Of a stretch of DNA of 64,000 nt, positions 21,600 through 34,139 are shown piece after piece. Under the pieces are notes generated by a model. The model was not told the DNA's origin, searched no databases, and was given only the letters and a program-made list of their open reading frames with translations. This DNA comes from Paracentrotus lividus (taxonomy: Eukaryota; Echinodermata; Echinoidea; Camarodonta; Echinidae): positions 4,144,704 to 4,208,703 of the forward strand of contig CALNVZ010003432.1 in the NCBI GenBank assembly GCA_940671915.1. The letters are read 5' to 3'. A program made the translations under genes and the position numbers. Within the stretch, counting starts at the first letter, position 1, and each line of letters begins with the position of its first letter.

Positions 21600-23268
21600 C
21601 AGTAACTTTGAACTCCATGATGCTTCTTCTCCTGAGAGTCCCATCGAGCTCGACTTCATCTATTCTGACCATGTGGCATCCATCAGGTTGATAGCTCACG
21701 TACAGGACATCGTCGACCGGGTCGGTTCCGCAAAGAGCATATCCCCATTCTGCGTGACATATCGTGGTAATGATGGCACCGTAGTCACTGATCACCGTAA
21801 ATTCTGCAGGGCCTGTGTCGATGACGAACTTCCCACTCGGTGTCGAGAGGACCTTCCCGCAGATCTTCTTACCCTTCAGTCTGATCATCTTCTGGAGGAT
21901 GTTGCCCGCTGTTTCTGAATGACCTGTGACCTTGGTGATGATGTCAGACCCATCGTAAGCAACCATGATGATGCCTTTCTTGTTGATAGCAGCGTGAACC
22001 GCCACCGGCTCATCTGTTCGATGGTTCAACGTGAAGATGACTCTGCCCTCTGTAGGGTTTTCCTGTATGTTCAGTCGAGAGAGCTGCACCGCATACTTCA
22101 TCTCTGTTTTCACAGTTTCTAGTGCGATGATATCTTTGTCCACTTGGACACAGTCGGTATAGCTACTGTTACCTTGATTTATGGGTTGCGATTGGCCACT
22201 TTGGTAGTCCAACTTGTAGAGGGATCCTGATGCGACGTCGATATAAATCAGGATTTCACTACCTAAGTAATGAGTACATGGCGATGGATCCTGCTTTATT
22301 GTGTATTCCTGCTTCAGTGTCCAAATTGATGACACCAGGTTGCCACCACCAAGCTTGTTTCTACGGTCAATTGTCCACACTACTTGATCGACATGAGAGC
22401 TGAGTTGCTCAAGTGCCTTCATCTTCAGAACATAATCACCGTCTGATGTTGCCGGTTGCTCTCTTGTCTCATCAAGAGCGATAGAGGCAGTAGAAGACAT
22501 TGCCTGGTCGTCATGTCTGGATGTACATTGTCCCTCCTGAACAGACGAAATCTTAGAAATGTCTTCAATAACTGCAGTAGTCAGAATCGATGCCTTTCTA
22601 TCGGCGGCGGTTTGTAGAGCTGACAATACTTTAATGTTGCCATCTGTGGCGTCTTGAACTCTTTTGGTGTCCTCTTCCGCTTCAATTTTGTGACAATTGA
22701 ATTTTGATTCCATCATTGTCTCTATTTCTTTGATCTGCCTTGCAGCATCACTCCTGGCTTTTTCATCTTTCTGCTGGCGGATGTTTTCGATCATATCCAT
22801 GTTTTCTTTAGCAGATGCATCGACACCTTTGCGCAGGTTGTCGAATCGCTGATTCATTCCGTCCAAGCTTTTGCGAACGAATGCCTGAAACTTGAGCGGT
22901 TCATTCTCCTCGGTATTAGGATTGTTCAGTTTTTTCTCAACGTCGATTTTGCGATTTTGAACAATCTTCTTGAGCTCATGCTTCTCATGTCCTGAGTGGG
23001 TCGTTACTCCACACATCATACAAATTTCTCGCCTGCAGAAGGAACAGTATAGTTCTACTTCCCTGTCACTGTGGTCGGAACACATACGCCTTTCCTTCTC
23101 GTACGAGAGAACATCGTCAACTATTATGAGTTTCTCGCTTTTCCTGCATTTGTCGCAAAGATGCATCTTACTTGTGACCTGGACGTGATAAGATAGTTGG
23201 GGACCATGATCAGTTATAAGTCCACAAACTTCACAACTGGATTCCGAATTGCTGAACGATTCCGCCAT
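21600..23268 (-). CDS. B-box zinc-finger / TRIM-like protein, exon 1
   Basis: The exon encodes about 556 residues from ATG at 23268. C12..C15 and C38..C41 form an atypical first zinc knuckle. Residues 63-97 are a canonical B-box 2: C63, H66, C75, C78, C83, C86, H91, H94 or H97. Residues ~105-240 are charged and helical, suited to a coiled coil. From ~280 to the end the sequence resembles a beta-propeller (LIYIDVASGSLYKLDYQSGQ and similar strand-turn units). No RING finger precedes the B-box, so ubiquitin-ligase activity is not expected from this protein alone. TRIM relatives act in signalling and innate defence, but the role here is unknown. The donor ACTG|GTAAGC at 21599 leads to exon 2. Confidence 0.88.
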
Positions 23269-23520
23269 CTTATTTATCTAGGTTCTTGTATACTCTGGAA
23301 ATGACTTTTTTGGTATGTTACATGCAACTTTGGATTTCCAATGGGAATTCCCCATTTTTCAATTAATGATTATCTATTTTAAAAGTAAGTGGGCGGGTGT
23401 ATGAATGGAGAATGCACGCAGTGGTACGATCTAAATGGTAACACCTCTTATTGTTACGTTGAATTCAGCTATGGAAATCATAGAAAATGTGTTCTGTAAG
23501 CCTAATGTCAATGTTATGGT

Positions 23521-23721
23521 ACAGTCACACAGACACTTGGGTTTAGTTACGTTTTTGTTGTTTTATCCTTATTTCATCTTCTTTTCTATCATTCCTTATG
23601 TATTTCTTTGTTATATTGGATGAACGAAATTATCAATATTCACACTGCTGACTATGACGGGAAGGCATCCATGGGGATCGCCAGAAAAAAAGAAGGACTT
23701 TGGACGCAATGTCAGACGTAA
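23521..23721 (+). repeat. 201-bp duplicated segment, copy A
   Basis: The segment from ACAGTCACACAGACACTT to ACGTAAC matches 27440-27640 over its whole length (both 201 bases) with scattered substitutions. One frame stays open almost throughout: a hydrophobic stretch ending SLLYWMNEII and a basic stretch MGIARKKEG. The T-rich half could equally be the end of an intron. The AG before GATGAACG in copy B is TG here. Confidence 0.7.
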
Positions 23722-24150
23722 CTTAACTGGTATTTGTGTGACTGTGGCATTAAATACTGTCATGTGCGTCAATACACTATCTTAATGTCAATCTACAGCT
23801 TGCAGGTACATGTTAACCTGTCTATTAAGGTCAATCGCGAGAGACCAAAAACTTTCACCTTTAGGTAGGGATAATGCTTAACCATAAAAAGGCCTATGAG
23901 CACATGGGGAGCAGAAATTTTATGCGGGACTACGTGTGTAAATTTATATTTTTTTTTTATTTGGCCAATTATCGCTGCCAACGAAATGGGTGGAAAGAAA
24001 GGGTAATGAGAAGAAGGCAGTGGTGTATCCACATGGGGGGGGGGGCACGTGTCCTGGGCGGTAATTTAGGGAGGCGCAAGGGGGAGGAGAGAGGAAAAAG
24101 AGAGAGAGAGGGGGAGAAAAAAAAGAAGAAGATAAGACCAATTAGCTTCA
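23722..24150. other. Noncoding stretch with poly-purine tract
   Basis: No supported gene. A G run at 24035 followed by GAGAGAGGAAAAAGAGAG gives a strongly purine-biased strand up to 24140, and ORFs there are low complexity. Confidence 0.5.
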
Positions 24151-25040
24151 GGTCATTTTAGCCACTACCGTAAAGTTAGAGATCAATTTGACGCCCTTAA
24201 GTTTCAGGTCAACATCCCACCCCCTAGGTTTGGCGCCCACTATTTTAAGACAAATGTGTCGCTCCCTCCTGAATCTATGTTTAAAGGATAATGAAACCCT
24301 AGGATTCAGTTAAATTGTATGAAACAAAAAAATCAAAGAAACAGATAAAAGAAAGTTTGAGAACAATTGAATAAATAATAAGAAAATTATGTGCTTTTGA
24401 ATGTTGTGATCACTAAAGCTATGGAGATCCTCACACTGGCAACAGGCCCAAGATGTGTGATGTCACACATGAACAACTCTCCAATAAGACATACAAAAAA
24501 ATATCAAAAATACCTCTTTTTTCTCATTCTAATGGTAGTACAGAATCTGCACTCATGATTATATTTTGTGAACCTGTATTACATGTCCTCCAATGAAAAG
24601 AATCTCAGATCTTTTAACGGAATAAATAAAAAAAAAGACGATTTGAGTGAAATATGTACAAAAGTAATGGGGAAGTTGTTCATGTATGACATCACACATC
24701 TTGGGCCCGTTGCCAATGTGAGGATCCCCATAGTGGTAGTGATCACAACATTCAAATGCTCATAACTTTGTTATTATTCATTAATTTTTTCTCAAATTTA
24801 CATTGATCAGCTTCTTTGATTTTTCTGTTTTGTACAATTTAATGAATTCCTATGGTTTCCTTCCCCTTTAAGATCAATTGGGCTCCCCTAATATTTAGCC
24901 CCTTAGGTGAGTTTAATTTGGCACCCCTAATTTACAGACCAATTTGGCACACTCTTGGTTTCGGGTCAGTTATGGCGCGAAAATCAAATTTTACACCCCC
25001 GAAATCGAAATGACATCCCCTAAGCTTCATCAAAGGATTG
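24150..25040. repeat. Decayed ~36-bp tandem repeat interrupted by a foldback element
   Basis: Phrases such as AAGTTTCAGGTCAACATCCC, TTAGCCCCTTAGGTGAGTTT and TTTACAGACCAATTTGGCAC repeat on both sides of the element at 24281-24871. The two flanks read as one array split by the insertion. Confidence 0.55.
24281..24871. mobile_element. TTAA-flanked foldback element (591 bp)
   Basis: TTAAAGGATAATGAAACC at the left pairs with GGTTTCCTTCCCCTTTAA at the right. Arms of about 200 bases are inverted repeats, for example GATGTGTGATGTCACACATG against CATGTATGACATCACACATC. TTAA at both ends is the target expected of piggyBac-type transposition. It has no transposase ORF. Confidence 0.8.
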
Positions 25041-25140
25041 TTGGACATTTTATCCGACAAATTTACTCTCAGCCAATTAGATGCAAGTATTTCAGTAGCT
25101 TATAACAGTTTGTCGGATAAAACGTCCGACAAGTCCTTTG

Positions 25141-25240
25141 ATGAAATGCCCCCCCCCCCCCCCCCCCCCCCAGGTCATTTTAGCGCTCCGAAAGTTTATA
25201 GGCTTTTTTTTTTTTTTCTGTGTATGGGTTTTTTTACAAT
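25141..25240. repeat. Poly-C and poly-T tracts
   Basis: A C run of more than 20 bases (25149-25171) is followed by a T run. Nearby, TTTGTCGGATAAAACGTCC and its complement-like partner (GGACATTTTATCCGACAAA at 25043) form an inverted repeat spanning about 100 bases. Confidence 0.6.
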
Positions 25241-25440
25241 CAGGGTGGGGAGACCGGGGATGGACGTTACAAAATTCACATTTTGGGCCAGATAATTCTA
25301 ATGAAAGTACTCATACACTCCATTTTGGGTCTCTAGTTAGCCTATTATGTTGGCTAAAACCTGAGGCACATAAAACTTGAAAACATGTAAACACTATTAA
25401 CTACAGCTTAATTAATGAAGGCATTTTTTGTAACAACCTA

Positions 25441-25462
25441 CCCCGTATACTGGTATACGGGG
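25441..25462. repeat. Short perfect hairpin
   Basis: CCCCGTATAC and GTATACGGGG pair perfectly around a two-base loop. CATACGGGGTAA follows soon after, so a small local repeat is present. No function is indicated. Confidence 0.6.
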
Positions 25463-25509
25463 TAAGTTGTTACACCATACGGGGTAATTTGTTACAATGT
25501 GTAAATCTC

Positions 25510-27430
25510 TTATACCATACTTTTGTTTCAACGTTCCAGTAGATCAAGTAGTGCTCTAGAATAGATAGGGTATAGTGACGTACATGTACTATATTCACCA
25601 TACCAGACTATCACCATGTGCCTTCAGTAATTTGTAAGAACTATTACAAATTTTAATCTTTGTCAAAAATTCACTTGGAACTGAAAAAAATGTTTTTTGT
25701 TGATTTACTTTTTAATAAAACAACGGAGAAACCTCATGACCGGCAGTTCATCACAGCTATGTGTAGGCTGTATATAGATTCCAGTTAGCACGAACTCTCT
25801 TGTTCCAACTTAGCACACTGAGAACTGTAACAACTGACCCGTGTAACTTCCATCCCCGGTCTCCCTTATACACCATTTTGTCTCACTGGACCAAAAAAAA
25901 AAGTTGTTTTGTTTTCCCCAAATGTTTGTGTATGTGTTCTAAACAAGTAAAATGATATTGCTTTTAAATTTGGAGGCATGAGGTCACCAACTTATTTTTC
26001 TATAGGGGTTCAAATTTTTTATTACACGTAAAGTCAATTGCTTCATTTTTCGGAGAGGACGTTTTTTTTTTTTTTACAGAACGTGATTTGACAACATTGT
26101 AACGTGAACTGTCTGAAAAATAAATGGATGTTGGCAAAGTAAACATTATAAGTTTGTTGCATATAAATTTTACTAGTTTTCTTACAGAAAAAAAGCATTT
26201 TTCATTAGTGATGTCTAACTATGCCTAAAAACACCAAATTCGGAGAGGACTTTTTTTGACAGAATTGGAACCCAGGTTTTGGTTAATGGTCACAAAAATT
26301 CAGATTTACTGTAGCTTCTGGGGTTTTCAGTTTTTAAACAATCACATTTCAGTAGTCAATTCTGATTGGAAAAACAAGCTTAATGATTGCTTATAATAAA
26401 GATGCTCAGGCTCAAAATTAGAAAAAATAAAATGAGACTGTAATTTTGCCCTTAATTGCCAGATATGGTCAATTTTTTAGAAAAATGAGTTATGGTAACT
26501 AATTCATTTTTCTCTTGTAGGTTGCTCTTACAGCGGTGCACAGAAGGCCATATTTTGACGGTGTACCCTGATCGTAAAACAACCCGTATGTACAATACAG
26601 AGGCGTACACAGCGAGGAATGCATCCCCCAACTCAAAAGATGGGGGATTACATGTGTAATAACTTTAAATAGCAGTTGCATACTGTCTATCCTGTCCGTT
26701 GCTTTTTTTCTCTCCAAAACTACATTTTGCGGCTTCTTGTGTGTATAAATGACAAAAAAAAAAAAAAATTTAATAATTAAAATACATTTTACATACATTA
26801 ACTTGTATGTGGGGGTCATGGAGTGGGGCGAGTCCCTGCTCTACGTTTTGAGTTATTGTAGTTTAAACAATTTTTTGATTGGCTATATAGTCATGATAAT
26901 TATGGATCGCAAAGCATCTCCCATGTATGAGGACTAGCTGTCTAGCAACTGGTTATTGTTTAGCAGTATAATGGAGTTTAGACCGGGGAGGGGGGGGGGG
27001 GGCAAATTCAACATTTACCCCAGGCTCGATACTTAGATACGTCAACCTGCCCCTCATACAAAACAAATTGATCCTCTTCTTCCTCTTCTTCTCTTTTGTA
27101 CATTCTTCCTACTTTCTTTACTGAGTGCCTTCTTGAAAATCGACCCAAAATTTTGCTAGTAAGAATATTGCAAATGGACCAACATTACAACCATCGGGAT
27201 TGGAACCAAATAAAATATGAAAAGTTTCCGTCTATGCAGAAATTTCACAAAATCTAACCCAAAAAAATCCAATGAATGGGAATCTCCCCAGTTGCCGGAG
27301 ACAGGTTTGAAACTGTAGTCGCGGTGACGCCTCGAAGACGTCTCTCTCCTGAGCAGCTGAGTCTCATGTGTCTCCGCGATGTATCATCATGAATGACGGT
27401 TCACCAATTATACCTGGCGGAATACTTCTA
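25510..27430. other. Noncoding stretch
   Basis: AT-rich sequence with an A run at 26756 and a G run at 26990. Two patches share TTCGGAGAGGAC (26050, 26241), hinting at a decayed local repeat. No exon is supported. Confidence 0.5.
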
Positions 27431-27439
27431 TCATGCTAT

Positions 27440-27640
27440 ACAGTCACACAGACACTTACGTTTAGTTACGTATTTGATGTTTTATCCTTCTTTCATCTTC
27501 TATTCTATCATTTCTTATGTATTTCTTTGTTTTATAGGATGAACGAAATTATCACTGTTTCCACTGATGACTATGATGAGAAGGCATCCGTGGGGATCCG
27601 CAAAAAAAGAAAATAATTTTTGGACGCAACCGGACGTAAC
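27440..27640 (+). repeat. 201-bp duplicated segment, copy B
   Basis: This is the partner of 23521-23721. The frame reads a hydrophobic run, then RMNEIITVSTDDYDEKASVG and IRKKRK followed by TAA. A good acceptor (TTTGTTTTATAG) precedes GATGAACG, so a short terminal exon MNEII...RKKRK is possible. The alternative is a non-coding repeat. No upstream partner exon is visible. Confidence 0.6.
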
Positions 27641-28242
27641 TCAACGTACGGTGTCTGAGAATGGGATATGAGTCGCGGGAAAATCTAACGTTCATATCAA
27701 TGAGAATAAGAGGGCCACGCCTAAGCCTAGGGCAGTGTATCTAAAGCCCCTTTTAAACTGCCATACACGGAACGTCCTCCGGAGGACACCTCTGTCCCTC
27801 TCTGGAACGTACACGGAGTGTGATTCTTATCAAAACACAGGGTAAGATAATGCCACCCTTTCAGTTCACAACTCAAATCTAGATGCACTCGGTGTGTGTG
27901 TACGTACGTAGGGAGGCAATTGAGATTGCCCCCAAAACAAGGTAAACAGTGGACGAACACTGGATGTCACTCCAGAACACCCTAGAACGTCTAGCGTGAA
28001 TCTTAATTACCTCGTGTTCACGCTGTGTTCGTGCCGAGTACACACGGGTGTCTTTTTCTGGTTACTTTCAGATTAGAGGCAACAAGGGGTGAAAAAAGGG
28101 TAACCTCCGGAGGACATCCCTTGTTTGAGTGCCAATATGAAATGGGCTTTAAATGCATCGCGCACCGATTATGATAAGGGTTTTGTACACAAGGAATACC
28201 CTTTCTAAACTATATTCTATTGGGAAGCTTAGCCAATCCCCC

Positions 28243-28668
28243 GGGGGGGGGGGGGTCACTCACCACATGATGTGCTATACGCATGCGTGTCCCCAAAAAG
28301 CGTCGAAAAGGGTCTGTTTTAAGCCTTTCGAGGGCGTCGATGCTTTCCTTAAACTAGGGGTGTTTTTTTTTTTTCCATTTCAATCGCCATTTTCATAAAA
28401 ATTGGGGTGTTTTCAGCAAAAATTGTCGTTTAGAGGTCAAAATTTCACGGTGTTTACGCCATTTAGGGGTGTTTTCAGCGGAAACTACTGTTTTTTGGGT
28501 AAAAATTTCACGGTGTTTACGCCATTTAGGGTATGTTTTCTTCAGTCTGACGTCGAAAAGGGTGCAAATTTGACTTCATGCAATGAGACGTTTAGGGTCC
28601 ATTTTTAGGGTGCGGGGACACGCATGGGTAGCACTTTTTTCTTTGAGTGACCCCCCCCCCCCCCCCCG
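28243..28668. mobile_element. Inverted-repeat element with GGGGGTCACTCA ends
   Basis: TTAGCCAATCCCCCGGGG with GGGGGTCACTCA at the left faces TTTGAGTGACCCCC and GGGAGCCAATC at the right. CACGCATGGG and GCATGCGTGTCCCC further inside also pair. Two internal copies of AAAATTTCACGGTGTTTACG occur. A truncated, inverted copy lies at 52375-52610. Homopolymer runs at both ends make exact borders uncertain. Confidence 0.65.
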
Positions 28669-28679
28669 GGAGCCAATCT

Positions 28680-31600
28680 ATGGAATCCAAAGCAATAACT
28701 AGTATGTCATTCAATCATGCTGGAGATTGAAAAAATAGATTTAAAAAATAATAATAATAATAATAAAAAAAAAAAGAAATTTAACAGTGAACTATACTCA
28801 AAAATCTATTTCCTCAAAAGTATACAAGTATATTACTTCCTAAGATTGTATTATTATGTGACACGTTTTTTTGTTTTTTTTTTCTTCTTCTTTTCTTTTC
28901 TTTTTCTTTTTTGATTTTTGTTGTAATTAATTCTCTTGATCTCGTAGCCATTATCAATTAAGTTTCTGAAGAAGAAAACAAATAAATGGAAAAAACTACA
29001 ATATTTTTTATTCTCCAGATCCCCCCTTGAAACAAAAATTTTCCTCAAAATTTGAAACTGATTCAAGTTGGTTTTCGAAGCGATTTAAATCTGAATGGCA
29101 AATGTTGATTAATCCTTTCCTGTAGGTTTGTACGTACGTATGAGGCGTATACCAAGCTACCAGTAAAACGGTTAATTTTTAAAGCTGAGAATTCATGCTA
29201 CATCATGAAATGAAAAACTCATTTTCTTATATTTTTTCACCCTAGTGGCTTCCCCCCTCCCCCCGGCCCCCCCCCCCCAAAAAAAAAAATATATATATAC
29301 ATGTATGTCGCCCAAACTTCTAATTCTGTCTCCAGTGAATGTGGTCTAGTCTGATGTCAAAGCTATACCAACCAAATTCATCGTACAAAATAAATGTTTG
29401 TTGACTTTTTCATTATCTGCAATATCAATAGATTACGAATATTCATGATAATGATATAATAGTTGCAAATAAATGCAAATCATTATATTTAATATTTAAC
29501 ATTTCTACTATAAAAAATATATATATAGGCCTATAGCATAAAAAGAGCCTAACAACTTACACCACTATCGATTGCATGTATCGATAACCCGTTTGTTGGT
29601 AACTGACTTTGGAAGTTAGAGGGAAACCGGTCTATTTGTGGTAAGATTTTATACATTTACCAACCCTAGTTACTTAAAATTTCACTGTTTTCATTATTAA
29701 GTGTGGTTTTTCCATTGATTTGCTTGGTAATTTGTGATGGAATGTGACATATATACACAAGAGAACCATTTAAAATTGAGGTCGAGTTGGTCCAGTCATT
29801 TGTTCAGCGAGAACAAAGTTTGTGGCCTCGCCTCAACTTCCCCACGTTCATGGGACCACGCATTGCCATTGATGAGAGCGTGCTGCATTTTGTATGTGTG
29901 TGAAGGCCATACGCACCTAGTTTCTCACGGCTTATAAATCAAAGCATTAGATACTTTACATTACTATTTTTATACCATCTGTTGCTACATTTTCTGATGA
30001 TTATTTTGGTGCAAAAAACATGGCATGAAACTAACAGAAATTAAGAAAATTGTGGCGAGATCGAGACCCTCTCCTTCGTTGCCGTCAGAACGGAGCGGGT
30101 CCTCATATTCTAAACACTTTGAAGTTTGATTTAACATTTCTAATTATGAGTTTTCTTCTGAATTTTTCCAATATATTATGAAATTGTTAACACAATTCAA
30201 TAATTTTTTACCTTTTATCAACTTGCTTCTATTCAACAATTCATAGCTGTAAAAGATGGAATTTTTGAACTTTGAAATTCAACTCTTCTTTGACTTTGAT
30301 TTGCTATCACAGCGCCTAACGTTAGACCCTATGTCTATGGCTATGCAGTGCGTAGATTTAAGACCCGCGTAGCTTTAGGATGCCCCACCATACAGTTTGC
30401 GACCCTAACAATAAACCCTCTAGATCTACTTGAAAAAGAGCTAGAAATACATTTTTATACTTGTTTAAAACTAATGATTACCCTCATATTATTCTTGATA
30501 TTCTTATGATTATAGATGAACTAAATAATTATAGGCCTACCGTAAATATTATTTAAATTTCAATAACAACATTGTAATTTTAGCTAGAAAAGATACTCGG
30601 TCAAATATCTTTCCATTTTCCAAGTCCAAGAGGCACGTATCCAACATTGTTTTGCAACGCTGTCCTAAAGCACATTATGCAAAGATGAATGTGTCCCTGC
30701 ATGTCTGTGAATATTGTCATTACGTTTCACAAACTCCACTGACACAAGTCCAATTCAAAAGTTTGTGACTTTATTTTTTAGACTTCCAAATAATAAATTT
30801 TTTTACCTTTTCTCAATATTTTTCGGCTCACTCTTGCATAGGATTTTGTAAACATGTTCAAGGCGTAAAACTGAAAATTTGTTGCATGTTTTGTTCTCAT
30901 GGGTTTTTACGGACATGGGCGCCTAGCAGACGTACTAGCTGCATTTGTGTTTTGGTTTAATGCAAAGACCATCTTGCCAGCTAGGTTCTAATAAAAAGAA
31001 TCTGCCTCGATTTATACACTGGACGGGTGTCATGACCATGTGTAGTAAAACATGAATGGTGGTTCATTTACATATACGTTTAATATGGTCAAAAAGATTG
31101 TGTTTTCTTCTTCTTCTTCTTCTTTTTTTTCTCTCTCTTTTTCTTTCCCCATGATTCAATCTTATAGCAATCTTTAAAAAAAAAAAAGGAATATGTTTAT
31201 CTTGTTAATTGCAACACTGTTTTTGAGCCACTTCTTTAAAATGATTATGATATGTGATTTCACAGTGTCATTGATGAATGTCAAAATCTTCCAAGGACAC
31301 TTTATCTTTTTAAGTCCAAGGGATAATTTTTTAAGCGCTGTTGAAATCAGTATTTCCTGAGTATTAGTGGTGAAGAATAGTAGAATAGACTTTATCTACT
31401 GTTTTAAATAGAGTATTATTGCAACAAAATTTAGCAATGTCAGGTAAAATCTTGTCTTAAAAGTATTTTTGACATTTGTGCATGCCAGCAAACTCTGTGA
31501 AGGGAATTCTAATAGGCCTGGTTCTCTACTGCTCACATAATATAATTTGTTATTTTTTTTTGTATTCTTCAAAATTAATTTTCTTAGAAAGCAAGAGAAA

Positions 31601-32189
31601 TTTTATTATTGATTAATTATTATTTGCCATGTATTGGAGGACATAAAGTTGTTGTGCTGTATAGGCTAGTGAGATCTTTACAGTATGTTATATGGTAAAT
31701 GTTCTGACAGTACCGGTACTCATTGGAAATGATAATTAATGCGATGTAAAATCAGTCAAAACTTTGAAAAGAACCCTTCATCATTTTAATGTGAAAGTAG
31801 TCAAACAATGCAAAATGTAAGTATTGCTACGTGAATAGAAGTCATTTTTGGCATATACATGTACATGTAGTTAAAAACATATTTATCACAGACACATATT
31901 TATATCACAGCATTTATTGTAACTTAAACAGTTTTATGCCGTATTATTCTGTTTTGATAGGTCTTTAGGAAGCAGTTTGTTGGCAACAAAACCAGGAAAA
32001 GATTGTGTTACAAATTTCAATTTTTACATCAAAGTTCCTCTTTCCATTAGAATGCTTCTGATGGAAGGTAATTCACATACATCCATTTTCTGCTGTACTG
32101 TGGTAACCCAATTAACATGTAAACAGATATTTACAAAACTTTGCAAGGTTTCCTGATTGTTTGATTTATTGGCTTGTTTTACTGAACAG
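28680..32189. other. AT-rich intergenic or intronic DNA
   Basis: No exon is supported with confidence. The stretch contains AAT, CT and C/A microsatellites (28745, 29245-29300, 31110) and becomes transposon-poor after about 29300. The GC-richer patch at 29730-30110, with no clear ORF, could contain the start of the G-gamma transcript, but nothing proves it. Confidence 0.4.
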
Positions 32190-32258
32190 TTCCATTGAAC
32201 CAGACTGAGGCAGCTTGGAAAATACCATCCAGATCAACACACAGAGGATCACTTCAAG
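32190..32258 (+). other. Candidate 5' UTR exon of the G-gamma gene
   Basis: A 69-base block lies between a pyrimidine-rich acceptor (TTTACTGAACAG) and a donor (CAAG|GTTAGT). It has no ATG, which suits an untranslated exon. Its composition is less AT-rich than the DNA around it. It lies on the same strand as, and about 10.8 kb upstream of, the G-gamma coding exon. Confidence 0.3.
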
Positions 32259-33785
32259 GTTAGTACATGTACTGTAAAGCAATAGTAAATTTATGTTATT
32301 TATTCAGATAATTTTAAGATATAACATAGTTTGTGTACTCTGTAAAATTTTTATCTTCCTATTCTGTTTGAGTGCATTCTACTATTATTGGACATGTATA
32401 TTCTGTACTGCTGCCTGAGTGCTACATGTTACTGCTGAAGTATTAACCATTGGGTTTTTATAAAGGTGGACTGCATATTTACATGTGACATGTGCGGTAA
32501 AAACAATGCCATTTCTCTATTGTGTTCCAGGTGTTTCCTTCCAATTCTGAAGATATTTTGCAGACATACATGTACATAATACATGTTAATTATGGACTTG
32601 TACATACACTTTTGGTTTCAACATTGTTTGCATGGTATCATTACAATAACTACAATGTTGAATATCTAGGAATGATTGTACTTTTTTGTGTTATAATTGT
32701 CTTGCCTAAAACCTTCCAAAATCAAAAGTTTTTAAATCAAACCTAAGACAAAACATCTGTGAAAGTATGAATGAAAATCTGGCACAGAATAAGAAAGTTT
32801 TGGCTAAAATGAAAATTTCAATGTGACATTTTTTCCGCATTTGATTATAAACAAATGTGTGGACAACTTTATGCTTTTGGCACACAAAAAACATTTACTG
32901 TGAATTTGTTTATATTTTGCTTAGGATATGCTATCAAATCAAAGAAAATACATTATTTTGTTTTATCCACAACTAAAATACATATTTAGGAATATACAGA
33001 CAATTTGAAAACATACATTGTACATTCACCAAGAAAATACAGACATTCTGTGTACAAAACTTACTATATAAAGTCAGAGAATTGTCCACAGATTATATCC
33101 TGAAGGCTGTGGTATCCTCAAAAACAAATTTTCATAAAGGTGTAACTTTCTTATTGGGTACGATATCATTAAAATATTCACTAATCCTTATTATTTTGTC
33201 TTGAATGGATTGCTTCAATGTACATGTATCATAAACTACCTGAAGTTGAAGTAAGGGTTTTGTTCCCTTTAACCTGGATTTTTTTCTATTTTGAGTAGTT
33301 TTGTCTGGTATTTTTATGTACAATGTACATCTAATTTTGCAGAAATCTTGGTAGAATTACAGCTGAGCAATGTAGGCTGTAGAGGGAGGCAGACACTTTT
33401 CCTCTTGGTAGCAGGAGAAATGCTTTATTCTGTGTCTATTTACACACTGGGACTGCAGTCTTTTGGGCACCCATTTTAATTCAAGTCAACACACAAGATT
33501 TGTTTTTTAATTGTAATAAATGGTAGTGTTTACATGTTCTTGTATGAAATACCACAGTAATAATAATCTGCCATATACATACATGTACACATCTACAATG
33601 TATGAGTCAGTTTTATCATCAATATTTAAAAAACAAAATATTGTGTGATTTTGAAGGGCCCTACCAAGTATTCAAATTCTGACGTGTATAATTTTTATTG
33701 TTTTAAGGGCACAGCTGACAGTGTCCTTTCGGGATATTGTACTGTCTCTGGGAGACTGGAAAACTGGCCTTTGGGATTCAAAGAG
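32259..33785. other. Probable intron, no features
   Basis: AT-rich sequence with scattered TACATGTA words. None of the ORFs shows a domain. Confidence 0.4.
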
Positions 33786-34139
33786 TTAAAGGGGTTCTCC
33801 AGCCTGAAGTTAATGTGAATGGCACAATTACAGTGCAATGTTTGTACTTTTAATATGGAGTCAATCATATATATTTTTATATTCTTAGTGTAGAAAATTG
33901 GAATTTTATATTTTAAAAAATATGGAAATTATATGATATTGCAGATTGCTTATTAATTGATAACAATAATACATAGACTCTATATGTTCAACTTTTTTTT
34001 TCACAGTAATAAAATTATGATGTAAAACTTTTAAAATCTATAATTTCAGTATTTTTCATCTGATTTTGAAGGGAATTTTCTGTGTTTTGCTTGGTTAATT
34101 TTACAAAATGAAATTTTTCAGGCCAGAGTACCCCTTTAA
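33786..34139. mobile_element. TTAA-flanked inverted-repeat element (354 bp)
   Basis: TTAAAGGGGTTCTCCAGCCTG at the left pairs with CAGGCCAGAGTACCCCTTTAA at the right. The interior is AT-rich and non-coding. The TTAA flanks match those of 24281-24871 and 41884-42405, so the same transposase class probably moved all of them. Confidence 0.8.
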
